Assembly (NCBI GenBank): GCA_002423705.1
Contig: DINW01000060.1
Location: 1,319-15,219 of the forward strand
Source of the DNA: Clostridium sp. UBA5530
GTDB taxonomy: Bacteria; Bacillota; Clostridia; Clostridiales; Clostridiaceae
Direction of reading: 5' to 3'
DNA: 13,901 nt
This document shows, in pieces, positions 1 through 6,334 of the stretch (the first letter of the stretch is position 1; every line of letters starts with the position of its first letter). A program made the position numbers and the translations under genes. The notes beneath the pieces are model-generated. The model ran no database searches and was not told the DNA's origin. It saw nothing but the letters and a program-made list of their open reading frames with translations.

Positions 1-35
1 GCAATATATTCATATATATCTTAAGAGGAGATGTT

Positions 36-155
36 GTGAATATGAAACTTTTTAAACTTATAGGAATAGCTATAATATTGACCTTATTTTGTGCATTGAT
101 GATGGACTATAATATAAATTTGAAAGAGGCAATACCAACACTGTTTGGGTTTTAA
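36..155 (+). CDS. Small single-pass membrane protein, unknown function
   Basis: A 39-codon frame (37 codons from the inner ATG) not matched to any family I recognise. A good Shine-Dalgarno (AAGAGGAG, 23-30) precedes it. Two in-frame starts are possible: GTG at 36, 5 bases after the SD, and ATG at 42, 11 bases after it. The SD spacing allows either, and the coordinates take the longer one. From the ATG the protein begins MKLFKLIGIAII. It has one hydrophobic segment at about residues 4-21, then a short polar tail ending in LFGF and a TAA stop. It would therefore be a membrane microprotein with a basic, probably cytoplasmic N-terminus. No hairpin terminator separates it clearly from pepA, only an AT palindrome at 178-193. 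Existence as a gene rests on the SD and the typical membrane-peptide composition; the function is unknown. Confidence 0.5.
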   Translation: MNMKLFKLIGIAIILTLFCALMMDYNINLKEAIPTLFGF

Positions 156-211
156 TCAATACAGATTATTAATTAAAAATAATAATTATTATTCTAAGTT
201 CTATAAAAAGA

Positions 212-220
212 TGATATACT
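212..220 (+). promoter_or_regulatory. Candidate extended -10 promoter for pepA
   Basis: TGATATACT is an extended -10 element (TG, one base, then TATACT at 215-220), about 100 bases upstream of the pepA start. The -35 position 17 bases upstream (TTCTAA) is a poor match, which is tolerable with an extended -10. Predicted by eye only. Confidence 0.35.
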
Positions 221-320
221 AGAAATATACAATATATATGTAATGGTATTGCATTGAAATTAAAGAATTTTTATATCAAAATCATTATTTAAAAATCTTT
301 GAATCAAGGGGGTAGAGTAT

Positions 321-1829
321 ATGAATTTTAAATTACAAGGAGAAGGTTGTATAGAGGTAGAAGGTGTAGTTGTACCAGTGTTTGAAGATGGTACACTGGA
401 ATGTTTATGCGAAGATGTGAAGGATACAATAAATATATTTAAAGAAAAAGGTAGATTTAAAGGAACAAAGGGTGAAATATATACCTTTACTAAAACATCA
501 AAGGATTTAATGAAAGAAGTAATATTGGTAGGATTAGGAAAGAAAGAGAATTTAGATGGAGAAGACATAAGAAAGGTATATTCTAAAGCATTAAGAAAGG
601 CTAAGGAACTTAAGTTAACTGCTTTAGGGGTTAAATTTTTCACTATAGAAGGCTTATGTGTTAAAAGAGTGCTTAAGGGCATAGTAGAGGGAATGGCTCT
701 TGGAGACTATGATTTTAATAAATACAAAAATTCTAAGGAACAGTACCCAATTAAAGATATAACAATAATGGGCATAGGAAAACAAGATATAGAAACTGTC
801 AACAATGCATTAGAAGAATCCTTAGCCCTTGTAGAAGCTACTATACTGGCAAGAAATCTAGTAAATGAGCCAGCAAACATAATATATCCAGAGACTTTAG
901 CAGAAGAGGCTAAAAAGGCTGGCAAAAACCATAATTTCCAAGTAGAAGTTTTTGATGAAAAACAAATAGAAGCCTCAGGAATGAAGGCATTTTTATCAGT
1001 AGCTAGGGGCTCTGTGAATTCTCCAAGACTTATAGTTATGAGATATATGGGAAATGAAGATAATAAAGAAGATATATTAGGATTAGTAGGAAAGGGACTA
1101 ACCTATGATTCAGGTGGATATTCATTGAAGCCAACGGATGGAATGGTTACTATGAAATCTGATATGGGAGGAGCCGCAGCAGTTATAGGAGCAATGTGTG
1201 CTATAGCTGATATGAATCTCAAAGTTAATGCAATAGCAGTGGTAGCAGCCTGTGAAAATATGATTTCTGGAGGGGCTTATAAGCCTGGTGATATAATATC
1301 ATCCATGGCAGGAAAGTCTATAGAGGTTGCTAATACTGATGCAGAAGGAAGGCTCACCTTGGCAGATGCAGTTTATTATGCTATAGACAAAGAAAAAGTT
1401 TCAAAAGTGGTTGATGTTGCTACTTTAACAGGGGCTGTTCTTGTAGCCCTTGGCACTACAACCACAGGAGTTGTAACTAATAATGATGAGTTTTATAATG
1501 TTTTACAAAAGGCATCTGATATTTCAGGAGAAAAAATATGGAAATTACCAGCCTTCGATGAATACAGAGAACTTATAAAATCAGATGTGGCAGACTTGAA
1601 GAATGTAGGCGGAAGAATGGCTGGAACAGTTACAGCAGGTTTATTTATAGAGGAATTCATAAAAGATAAAAAACCATGGCTTCACCTAGATATTGCAGGA
1701 ACTTCTTGGAGTGATAGTGATAAAAATTATCTAAGTAAAGGAGCCACAGGAGTGGGAGTAAGAACATTGTACTATTTGGTTAGAGAAAATGGAAAAATTC
1801 AGAAGGAATGTGGATGCCAAGATAAATAG
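321..1829 (+). CDS. pepA: Leucyl aminopeptidase (M17, PepA family)
   Basis: Cytosolic di-metal aminopeptidase that removes N-terminal residues from peptides, normally as a hexamer. At 502 residues it matches the family (about 500). The C-terminal catalytic domain is intact. Metal ligands Lys258, Asp263, Asp281, Asp340 and Glu342 lie in VGKGLTYDSGG, MKSDMGGAA and NTDAEGR. Catalytic Lys270 and Arg344 are also present. All are offset by a constant 12 residues from the E. coli PepA positions, so no key residue is missing. The N-terminal third is the more variable macro-like domain. The protein ends in a Cys-containing polar tail (KECGCQDK). The start is supported by an AAGGGGG SD at 306-312. The gene is monocistronic, with a terminator directly after the TAG stop. 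The stop itself lies inside one arm of the inverted repeat described at 1827-1912. Confidence 0.95.
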   Translation: MNFKLQGEGCIEVEGVVVPVFEDGTLECLCEDVKDTINIFKEKGRFKGTKGEIYTFTKTSKDLMKEVILVGLGKKENLDGEDIRKVYSKALRKAKELKLTALGVKFFTIEGLCVKRVLKGIVEGMALGDYDFNKYKNSKEQYPIKDITIMGIGKQDIETVNNALEESLALVEATILARNLVNEPANIIYPETLAEEAKKAGKNHNFQVEVFDEKQIEASGMKAFLSVARGSVNSPRLIVMRYMGNEDNKEDILGLVGKGLTYDSGGYSLKPTDGMVTMKSDMGGAAAVIGAMCAIADMNLKVNAIAVVAACENMISGGAYKPGDIISSMAGKSIEVANTDAEGRLTLADAVYYAIDKEKVSKVVDVATLTGAVLVALGTTTTGVVTNNDEFYNVLQKASDISGEKIWKLPAFDEYRELIKSDVADLKNVGGRMAGTVTAGLFIEEFIKDKKPWLHLDIAGTSWSDSDKNYLSKGATGVGVRTLYYLVRENGKIQKECGCQDK

Positions 1830-1838
1830 TTTCAGGTA

Positions 1839-1873
1839 CAGAGGATGTTAGAAATAGCATCCTCTGATTTTTT
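1839..1873 (+). terminator. Rho-independent terminator of pepA
   Basis: A perfect 9-bp stem, CAGAGGATG (1839-1847) with CATCCTCTG (1858-1866), and a 10-base loop are followed by ATTTTTT. It lies 10 bases after the pepA stop. Confidence 0.85.
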
Positions 1874-1890
1874 ATCTAATGTCTACCTGT

Positions 1891-1920
1891 TGTAATACTC
1901 TACCTGAAACTAAGTTTCAC
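1891..1920 (-). repeat. Palindromic interspersed repeat, copy A
   Basis: Read on the minus strand this is GTGAAACTTAGTTTCAGGTA followed by GAGTATTACA. The core is a self-complementary hairpin, TGAAACT-A-AGTTTCA on the plus strand at 1905-1919. It shares 16 identical bases (AAACTTAGTTTCAGGT) with copy B at 8875 plus a matching ATTACA further along. It shares 22 of 23 core positions with copy C at 13849. Its first 12 bases (1901-1912) are the exact reverse complement of 1827-1838. Confidence 0.7.
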
Positions 1921-1938
1921 TTGATACAGGCAGATAAA

Positions 1939-2291
1939 GAGGTGTAAAAGAAACCCTAACAAATAAATGCAATTATAAAAAGTAAGGAAACATAGTTATA
2001 TATTAAACTACAGTGGTAGATAATCGCATGTAAATCTAACAATATGAAGATTTTTACTAGAGTAAGATCAGAGACCATAATAAAATCACGAAAAATATTG
2101 TAAATAAAATATATGTCATCAATGGAATCTAGACTTTTGAAAGTAGCAAAAGAAAATAAAAATAATAAAATTTAGTGTTAAAATGTAGATTATTTATATA
2201 AATTTGTATTATAATAATATTTGAGAATATTAAGATTAATTCAAATTTAAATTAAATTAACACGAAGGTTGATAGAGAGTGGGGGAACTTT
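1939..2291. other. AT-rich intergenic region, no gene seen
   Basis: About 350 bases between the repeat after pepA and the ketosynthase-like gene. The plus strand has frequent stops in all frames. The minus strand has an open frame of about 70 codons, but it has no start with a Shine-Dalgarno and its hydrophobic content follows from T-richness, so I do not call it. A TATAAT hexamer at about 2209 could be part of a promoter for the downstream gene, but no convincing -35 accompanies it. Confidence 0.4.
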
Positions 2292-3278
2292 ATGGGAGTA
2301 ACGATTGAAGGCTTAGAGATTTATCATCCAAATAATAAAATGGATAGTAGCTATTTAACGGATAGGTTTGGACAAGATGTTTTAAAACTATTGAATCATT
2401 TAGGAAGAAATGAGAGATTTGTAATTAAGGATGCTGAAGAAAATTCCCTGACCATGGGAGTAGAGGCTGCTAAAAAAGTTTTGGATAAGGTTAATATAAC
2501 CTGTTCTGAAATCGATATCATAGTTTTTGTAAGTGATACCTTTGAGTATGAAATACCAACTAATGCATTAATATCAAGGGAGCTTTTAGGTGCTCAAAAC
2601 TGCACATTAGTATATGATATGAATGACTCTTGTATAGGCATGATAACTGCAATAGATCAGGTATCCACCTATATGGAAATGAAAGATGTTTATAAAAATG
2701 CATTAATAATAGGATCTTCACATGGAAGTTACATAGCAAAAAAGGATTGCCCACTAATTAACTCATCTGGAGATGCAGCAGTAGCTGTAATATTAAAAAA
2801 GGATGACTGCCATAATAAAGGAGTAATTGATGCCATATATCATACAGATTCAAAGAATTACAAATTTATGACATATCCAGAGTGTGGGTTTTCTAATATT
2901 TTTTCTACTGAGATTAATGTGGAAAATAAAAAGTTTAATTTTACACCTCATGATGTATCATATTTTAGTGATAGGTGGTATGAATTAATAATCAAGATAT
3001 TACATAAAAATAATGTTAAGTTAGAAGAAGTAAAGCATTTTTTCTTTTCACAATTTTCTCATGCAGATATTAAGGACACCTTAGAAAAACTGAAAATAAA
3101 CAATCCTAAAGAAAGATATACTTTCGTAGCAGATAAATATGGATATACCGGGAACACAAGTCCTTTTATAGCCATGTATGAAGCTTTGCGGGATAAAAAA
3201 ATAGGTCAAGGGGATACCATAGTATTCTGTTCTGTAGGAGCAGGGTATACTATGGGAGCCATGATATATAAATTATAA
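2292..3278 (+). CDS. FabH-like ketosynthase III (thiolase fold) lacking the canonical His
   Basis: A 328-residue protein with the length and layout of 3-oxoacyl-ACP synthase III. The N-terminal half carries the nucleophile Cys114 in YDMNDSCIGM (E. coli FabH uses Cys112). The C-terminal half carries Asn288 in YGYTGNTSP, the equivalent of FabH Asn274, and the closing glycine-rich GAGYTMGAM. Where FabH has the HQAN motif with the second catalytic residue, this protein reads FFSQFSHAD, so the canonical His is replaced (Ser253/Gln254) and the nearest His is residue 257. Decarboxylating condensation may thus be weak or absent; acyl transfer or hydrolysis is an alternative. It sits 14 bases upstream of a small gene, probably in one operon, and away from any fab cluster, so housekeeping FabH is unlikely. 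Start: GGGGG SD at 2281-2285. Family assignment is firm; substrate is unknown. Confidence 0.85.
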   Translation: MGVTIEGLEIYHPNNKMDSSYLTDRFGQDVLKLLNHLGRNERFVIKDAEENSLTMGVEAAKKVLDKVNITCSEIDIIVFVSDTFEYEIPTNALISRELLGAQNCTLVYDMNDSCIGMITAIDQVSTYMEMKDVYKNALIIGSSHGSYIAKKDCPLINSSGDAAVAVILKKDDCHNKGVIDAIYHTDSKNYKFMTYPECGFSNIFSTEINVENKKFNFTPHDVSYFSDRWYELIIKILHKNNVKLEEVKHFFFSQFSHADIKDTLEKLKINNPKERYTFVADKYGYTGNTSPFIAMYEALRDKKIGQGDTIVFCSVGAGYTMGAMIYKL

Positions 3279-3292
3279 GGGGGATAAAGATA

Positions 3293-3628
3293 ATGTTCAA
3301 AATTGAGGTAAACACAGCTAAAAAACAAGTATTAATAACAGTAGGAGGGTTCTTTAAGGAAGAAGAGGGAGGAAATTTTCTTAAGGAATATAATACTAAA
3401 ATGAAATCTATTACTCCGTCTACATATACCCTAGCATTAAATAGTGAGGAGCTATTAGCATCAAGACCAGATATGCTTCCAATAATGAAGAAATGTATGA
3501 CATTATATAAGGAGACAGGCTTTAAAGAGATAATCTCTAATTTACCTACTTCTAAAATATCAGAAATTCAATTAAAAAAGGCTATAGAGGAAGTAGGGGT
3601 AAAGATTAACTTTGTTAAAAACATATAA
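3293..3628 (+). CDS. Hypothetical protein, possible STAS/SpoIIAA-like fold
   Basis: A 111-residue soluble protein with no signal peptide or membrane segment. I do not recognise the family with certainty. The order of elements resembles a small alpha/beta STAS/SpoIIAA-like fold: an N-terminal pair of strands (FKIEVNTAKKQVLITVGG), a helix rich in Glu and Lys, a strand around YTLALNSEELL, then a helix and the segment LYKETGFKEI. This is an impression of pattern, not a match. An AAGGGGG SD at 3277-3283 overlaps the stop of the upstream ketosynthase-like gene. The 14-base gap and the shared terminator make the two genes one transcription unit, so it may be a partner or accessory protein of that enzyme. 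Confidence 0.75.
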   Translation: MFKIEVNTAKKQVLITVGGFFKEEEGGNFLKEYNTKMKSITPSTYTLALNSEELLASRPDMLPIMKKCMTLYKETGFKEIISNLPTSKISEIQLKKAIEEVGVKINFVKNI

Positions 3629-3633
3629 AAGTG

Positions 3634-3672
3634 AAAGGAATTAGTTTAAACATGGACTAATTCCTTTTATAT
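3634..3672 (+). terminator. Terminator of the ketosynthase-like operon
   Basis: A perfect 12-bp stem, AAAGGAATTAGT (3634-3645) with ACTAATTCCTTT (3656-3667), encloses a 10-base loop. A short T-rich tail follows. It lies 5 bases after the TAA of the 111-residue protein. A-rich sequence on the 5' side is too weak for clear bidirectional use. Confidence 0.8.
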
Positions 3673-3680
3673 TTCTTACT

Positions 3681-3936
3681 ATTAGGGTTCACAGCTACTG
3701 TTAAGGAAAGTTTAAAAAGTGTCAAATTAAAAGGATATGCATATTAGATAAATGTGAATACAAAAAATGTAATTTGATTCATGTATATATCACAATATAT
3801 TTAAAAATACAATATAAATTCTAAAAAATATATAAATATATATGGATAAAGCACGATAAATGTCATAAAAGCACTAGTATACTAAAGAAAAACCATGTTG
3901 TAAATAATAAACTTACATATGATAGGAGAAATGATT
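3681..3936. other. AT-rich intergenic region upstream of hemerythrin gene
   Basis: About 250 bases with no plausible coding frame on either strand. TATACT at 3878-3883 is a possible -10 element about 55 bases before the hemerythrin start, but the corresponding -35 (GATAAA) is poor. I see no other structured element. Confidence 0.35.
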
Positions 3937-4335
3937 ATGATAAAATGGGACGAGTCTTGTTGCATAGGCATTGATATATTAGATCAACAGCACAAGGAAT
4001 TATTCGGATTGTGTAGGCAGTTAGAATTAATACTACAGATGCCTGATGGGGTAGATAATATAAAAGAGATAATAAAATTAGTATGCAAATTTAGGGAATA
4101 TGCAACCTTTCATTTTTATACAGAAGAAAATTTTATGATGGATGTGGATTATCCTAACATAGAAGAGCACAGGATCTTGCATAAAAGCTTTAATAAATAT
4201 ATTACTTCCTTAGATATGAATAGCATATGTATTGGCAAGAAAAATGATCTAAAAAGCCTATTACATTTCTCCTATGGATGGATTTTTGAGCATGTTCAAG
4301 GAATGGATAGAGATATAAAAAATTATATAAGATAA
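3937..4335 (+). CDS. Bacteriohemerythrin (single-domain O2-binding protein)
   Basis: A 132-residue non-heme di-iron protein expected to bind O2 reversibly in the cytoplasm, for oxygen sensing, storage or detoxification in an anaerobe. The full ligand pattern is visible. First His19 is in IDQQHKEL. Then comes FREYATFHFYTEENF with a His and the bridging Glu, then YPNIEEHRILHKSF with two His, and finally EHVQGMDRDI with His and the bridging Asp. Length equals one hemerythrin domain, with no fused methyl-acceptor or signalling domain. I chose the ATG at 3937 because AGGAG at 3924-3928 sits 8 bases upstream of it and the product then begins MIKWDES, the usual start for this family. Earlier in-frame ATGs at 3919 and 3931 lie before or too close to the SD. 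It is monocistronic and convergent with asnS. Confidence 0.92.
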   Translation: MIKWDESCCIGIDILDQQHKELFGLCRQLELILQMPDGVDNIKEIIKLVCKFREYATFHFYTEENFMMDVDYPNIEEHRILHKSFNKYITSLDMNSICIGKKNDLKSLLHFSYGWIFEHVQGMDRDIKNYIR

Positions 4336-4338
4336 AAT

Positions 4339-4385
4339 AGTACAAAAACCCACTTGGTTATGAAACCCAAGTGGGTTTTTGTACT
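4339..4385. terminator. Bidirectional terminator between hemerythrin gene and asnS
   Basis: A perfect 19-bp stem (4339-4357 with 4367-4385) has a 9-base loop. A-run AAAAA in the left arm and T-run TTTTT in the right arm give U-tails in both directions. Its right end overlaps the TAG stop of asnS (4384-4386), so it serves both convergent genes. Confidence 0.9.
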
Positions 4386-5775
4386 AAAAATCAGATTGTC
4401 CTGTAGTTCTTGGGAATGGGATAACATCTCTAATGTTAGTCATTCCTGTAATATACATAATAAGTCTTTCGAAGCCTAGACCAAAACCGGCGTGCTTAGT
4501 ACCACCATATTTTCTAAGTTCTAAGTACCACCAGTAGTCTTCTTCCCTTAGACCAAGTTCCTTAATTCTTTCCTCAAGGACATCTAATCTCTCTTCTCTC
4601 TGACTTCCGCCAATGATTTCACCAACGCCAGGAACTAAGCAATCCATAGCAGCAACGGTTTTATTATCATCATTTAATCTCATATAGAAAGCTTTGATTT
4701 CCTTTGGATAATCAGTTACGAATACAGGTCTATTGAATACTTCTTCAGTTAGATATCGTTCATGTTCAGTTTGAAGGTCTGTACCCCATTCTACAGGATA
4801 TTCAAATTTCTTCCCTGACTTCTTTAAAATTTTAACAGCTTCAGTGTAAGTAACTTTTCCAAAATCAGAAGAGATTATATGATTTAATCTATCTAATAAT
4901 CCCTTATCTACAAATGAATTGAAGAATTCCATTTCTTCAGGACACTGTTCCATCACATATTTTATTACATATTTCAACATATCCTCGGCAAGCTCCATGT
5001 CATCTCCAAGATCTGCAAAGGCGATTTCAGGCTCAATCATCCAAAACTCAGCAGCATGTCTTGCGGTGTTAGAGTTTTCAGCTCTAAAGGTTGGGCCAAA
5101 GGTATAAACATTTTTGAAAGCTAATGCAAAACACTCTGCATTTAACTGACCGGAAACCGTTAGGTTGCTCTCTTTACCAAAGAAATCTTCTTTGTAGTTT
5201 ATTGCGCCTTCTTCGGTTTTAGGAATATCCTTTAAATCTAAGGTGGTAACTCTAAACATTTCACCAGCACCTTCACAGTCACTTCCAGTGAGAATTGGGG
5301 TATGAGTATAAACAAACCCTTTTTCTTGGAAGAATTTATGAATACCATAGGCAGCTACTGACCTTACTCTAAATACAGCTGAAAAAGCATTGCTTCTTGG
5401 TCTTAAGTGAGCTATGGTTCTTAAATATTCAAAGCTATGTCTTTTCTTTTGAAGAGGATAATCAGAGTTTGACATTCCCTCTACTACCACATTATCAGCC
5501 TTTATTTCAAAGGGTTGTTTAGCTTGAGGTGTAGCAACAATAGTGCCCTCAATCCTCAATGAAGAACTTATAGGAAGCTTTGAAACTTCCTTGAAGTTTG
5601 GTAGAGTATCATCAAATACTACCTGTAGATTTTTGAAAAAGGTTCCATCGTTTAGCTCGATAAAGCCAAAAGCTTTAGAATCTCTAAGGGTTCTAATCCA
5701 CCCACAAACAGAAACTTTTTTATCTATATAGCTTTCACTGTTTCTATAAAGGGTTTTAATAGATGTTTTTTCCAT
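4384..5775 (-). CDS. asnS: Asparagine--tRNA ligase
   Basis: Class IIb aminoacyl-tRNA synthetase that activates Asn with ATP and charges tRNA-Asn. It has 463 residues, the normal length. The N-terminal OB-fold anticodon-binding domain (about 15-100) begins KKVSVCGWIRTLRDSK. Class II motif 2 is FRAENSNTARHAAEFWMIE starting near 230, and motif 3 is GFGLGFERLIMYITG at 430-444 with Arg437. AsnS rather than AspS is supported by overall length, by the absence of the large GAD insertion domain of bacterial AspS, and by the AAC specifier in its leader. I chose the ATG at 5775, preceded by GGAAGGAG, giving MEKTSIKTLYRN. The frame stays open further upstream to a TTG, but that stretch encodes the T-box and terminator and is not protein. 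Regulation is by uncharged tRNA-Asn through the leader. Confidence 0.96.
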   Translation of the reverse strand: MEKTSIKTLYRNSESYIDKKVSVCGWIRTLRDSKAFGFIELNDGTFFKNLQVVFDDTLPNFKEVSKLPISSSLRIEGTIVATPQAKQPFEIKADNVVVEGMSNSDYPLQKKRHSFEYLRTIAHLRPRSNAFSAVFRVRSVAAYGIHKFFQEKGFVYTHTPILTGSDCEGAGEMFRVTTLDLKDIPKTEEGAINYKEDFFGKESNLTVSGQLNAECFALAFKNVYTFGPTFRAENSNTARHAAEFWMIEPEIAFADLGDDMELAEDMLKYVIKYVMEQCPEEMEFFNSFVDKGLLDRLNHIISSDFGKVTYTEAVKILKKSGKKFEYPVEWGTDLQTEHERYLTEEVFNRPVFVTDYPKEIKAFYMRLNDDNKTVAAMDCLVPGVGEIIGGSQREERLDVLEERIKELGLREEDYWWYLELRKYGGTKHAGFGLGFERLIMYITGMTNIRDVIPFPRTTGQSDF

Positions 5776-5813
5776 GATAAAAACTCCTTCCAATATTTCG
5801 AATTTGATATAAT

Positions 5814-6086
5814 AAAAAAACCTTCCATTCCCTAAAAACAAGGGACGAAAGGTATAATTCCGTGGTACCACCCAAATTGCTGACAAACAGCCACTTTATC
5901 TGTACATTATAATACAGTTCATCCTATAACGGAGAGATACCGTCTAAGCCTACTTTAATCAATTTCGGTTAGAAACTCAGAGATGTTCTTCAATATAAGC
6001 TTCGTACAAGGCTCTCACCATCCCTCGCTCGCTAAGACTACATCAAATACCTACTCTTCTCTTCACAGCTTTTAATTATTGATATG
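5814..6086 (-). promoter_or_regulatory. T-box riboswitch (tRNA-Asn) controlling asnS
   Basis: Classic T-box leader on the minus strand. The conserved T-box sequence TGGGTGGTACCACG is at 5874-5861, followed by a terminator hairpin (ACCTTTCGTCCCT paired with AGGGAATGGAAGGT) and a run of seven T at 5820-5814. Stem I is upstream, with the distal AGCGAGCGAGGGATGGTGAG region near 6030 and the specifier loop near 5990. The in-frame specifier reads AAC (5987-5985) followed by A, which is an Asn codon and agrees with the gene downstream. Uncharged tRNA-Asn is expected to stabilise the antiterminator and permit asnS transcription. Confidence 0.95.
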
Positions 6087-6092
6087 GTATAT

Positions 6093-6121
6093 ATTATATG
6101 CATATTTGAAGAAAAAATCAA
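6093..6121 (-). promoter_or_regulatory. Sigma-A promoter of the asnS T-box leader
   Basis: On the minus strand TTGATT (6121-6116), a spacer of exactly 17 bases and TATAAT (6098-6093) form a near-consensus vegetative promoter. Transcription would begin about 6086, giving a leader of roughly 310 bases before asnS. Confidence 0.75.
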
Positions 6122-6334
6122 TAGGTGAAAAGACTACAATTTTTATCTGCTGTAACTCACCATCCTCATTAGCCTGGAGATAACAGCATATACCACATTC
6201 ATTGTCATGGCTATTTAAGCAAAAGCTTATAATACAAAATAAATTATCGGCCGCTGTGGTAATGAATTTGGAAGACTACAACGATAATATCCTATATAAT
6301 AGTATTAATGAAAACAAATATAGGGGGTAATAAT
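6122..6334. other. Divergent intergenic region with less AT-rich, structured segment
   Basis: This stretch separates the asnS promoter from the M20 operon. It is visibly less AT-rich than other gaps here (for example ATCGGCCGCTGTGG at 6247-6260). It holds an imperfect hairpin with arms TGCTGT (6148-6153) and ACAGCA (6183-6188). On the minus strand one frame stays open from 6275 to a TAA at 6072 (67 codons, no ATG) and reads like protein, for instance ECGICCYLQANEDGELQQIK. That could be the remnant of a decayed gene, but it runs into the asnS promoter and may be chance. The M20 operon promoter should also be here: TATAAT at 6295-6300 is a possible -10, without a good -35. Confidence 0.3.

Noticed and set aside
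178..193. Perfect 16-base AT palindrome (AATAATAATTATTATT)
   Set aside because: It contains no G or C and no adjacent T-run, so it is a poor terminator; such palindromes are common in very AT-rich DNA.
260..682. 140-codon minus-strand frame antisense to pepA
   Set aside because: It overlaps the clearly identified pepA gene and its start region, with low-complexity Ser/Thr/Phe composition typical of antisense shadows.
2044..2103. 19-codon plus-strand ORF
   Set aside because: No SD, very short, and in a region with dense stops.
1951..2170. Minus-strand open frame of about 70 codons between pepA and the ketosynthase-like gene
   Set aside because: No start codon with an SD; the hydrophobic composition is explained by T-richness, and a frame this long can occur by chance on such a strand.
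5776..5886. N-terminal extension of asnS (37 extra codons from a TTG)
   Set aside because: The extension translates the T-box sequence and terminator hairpin. The ATG at 5775 has a strong SD and gives the normal AsnS N-terminus and length.
6308..6334. Upstream in-frame ATG for the PepT-like peptidase
   Set aside because: It has no SD, and using it would bury the good GGGGG SD of the ATG at 6335 inside the gene.
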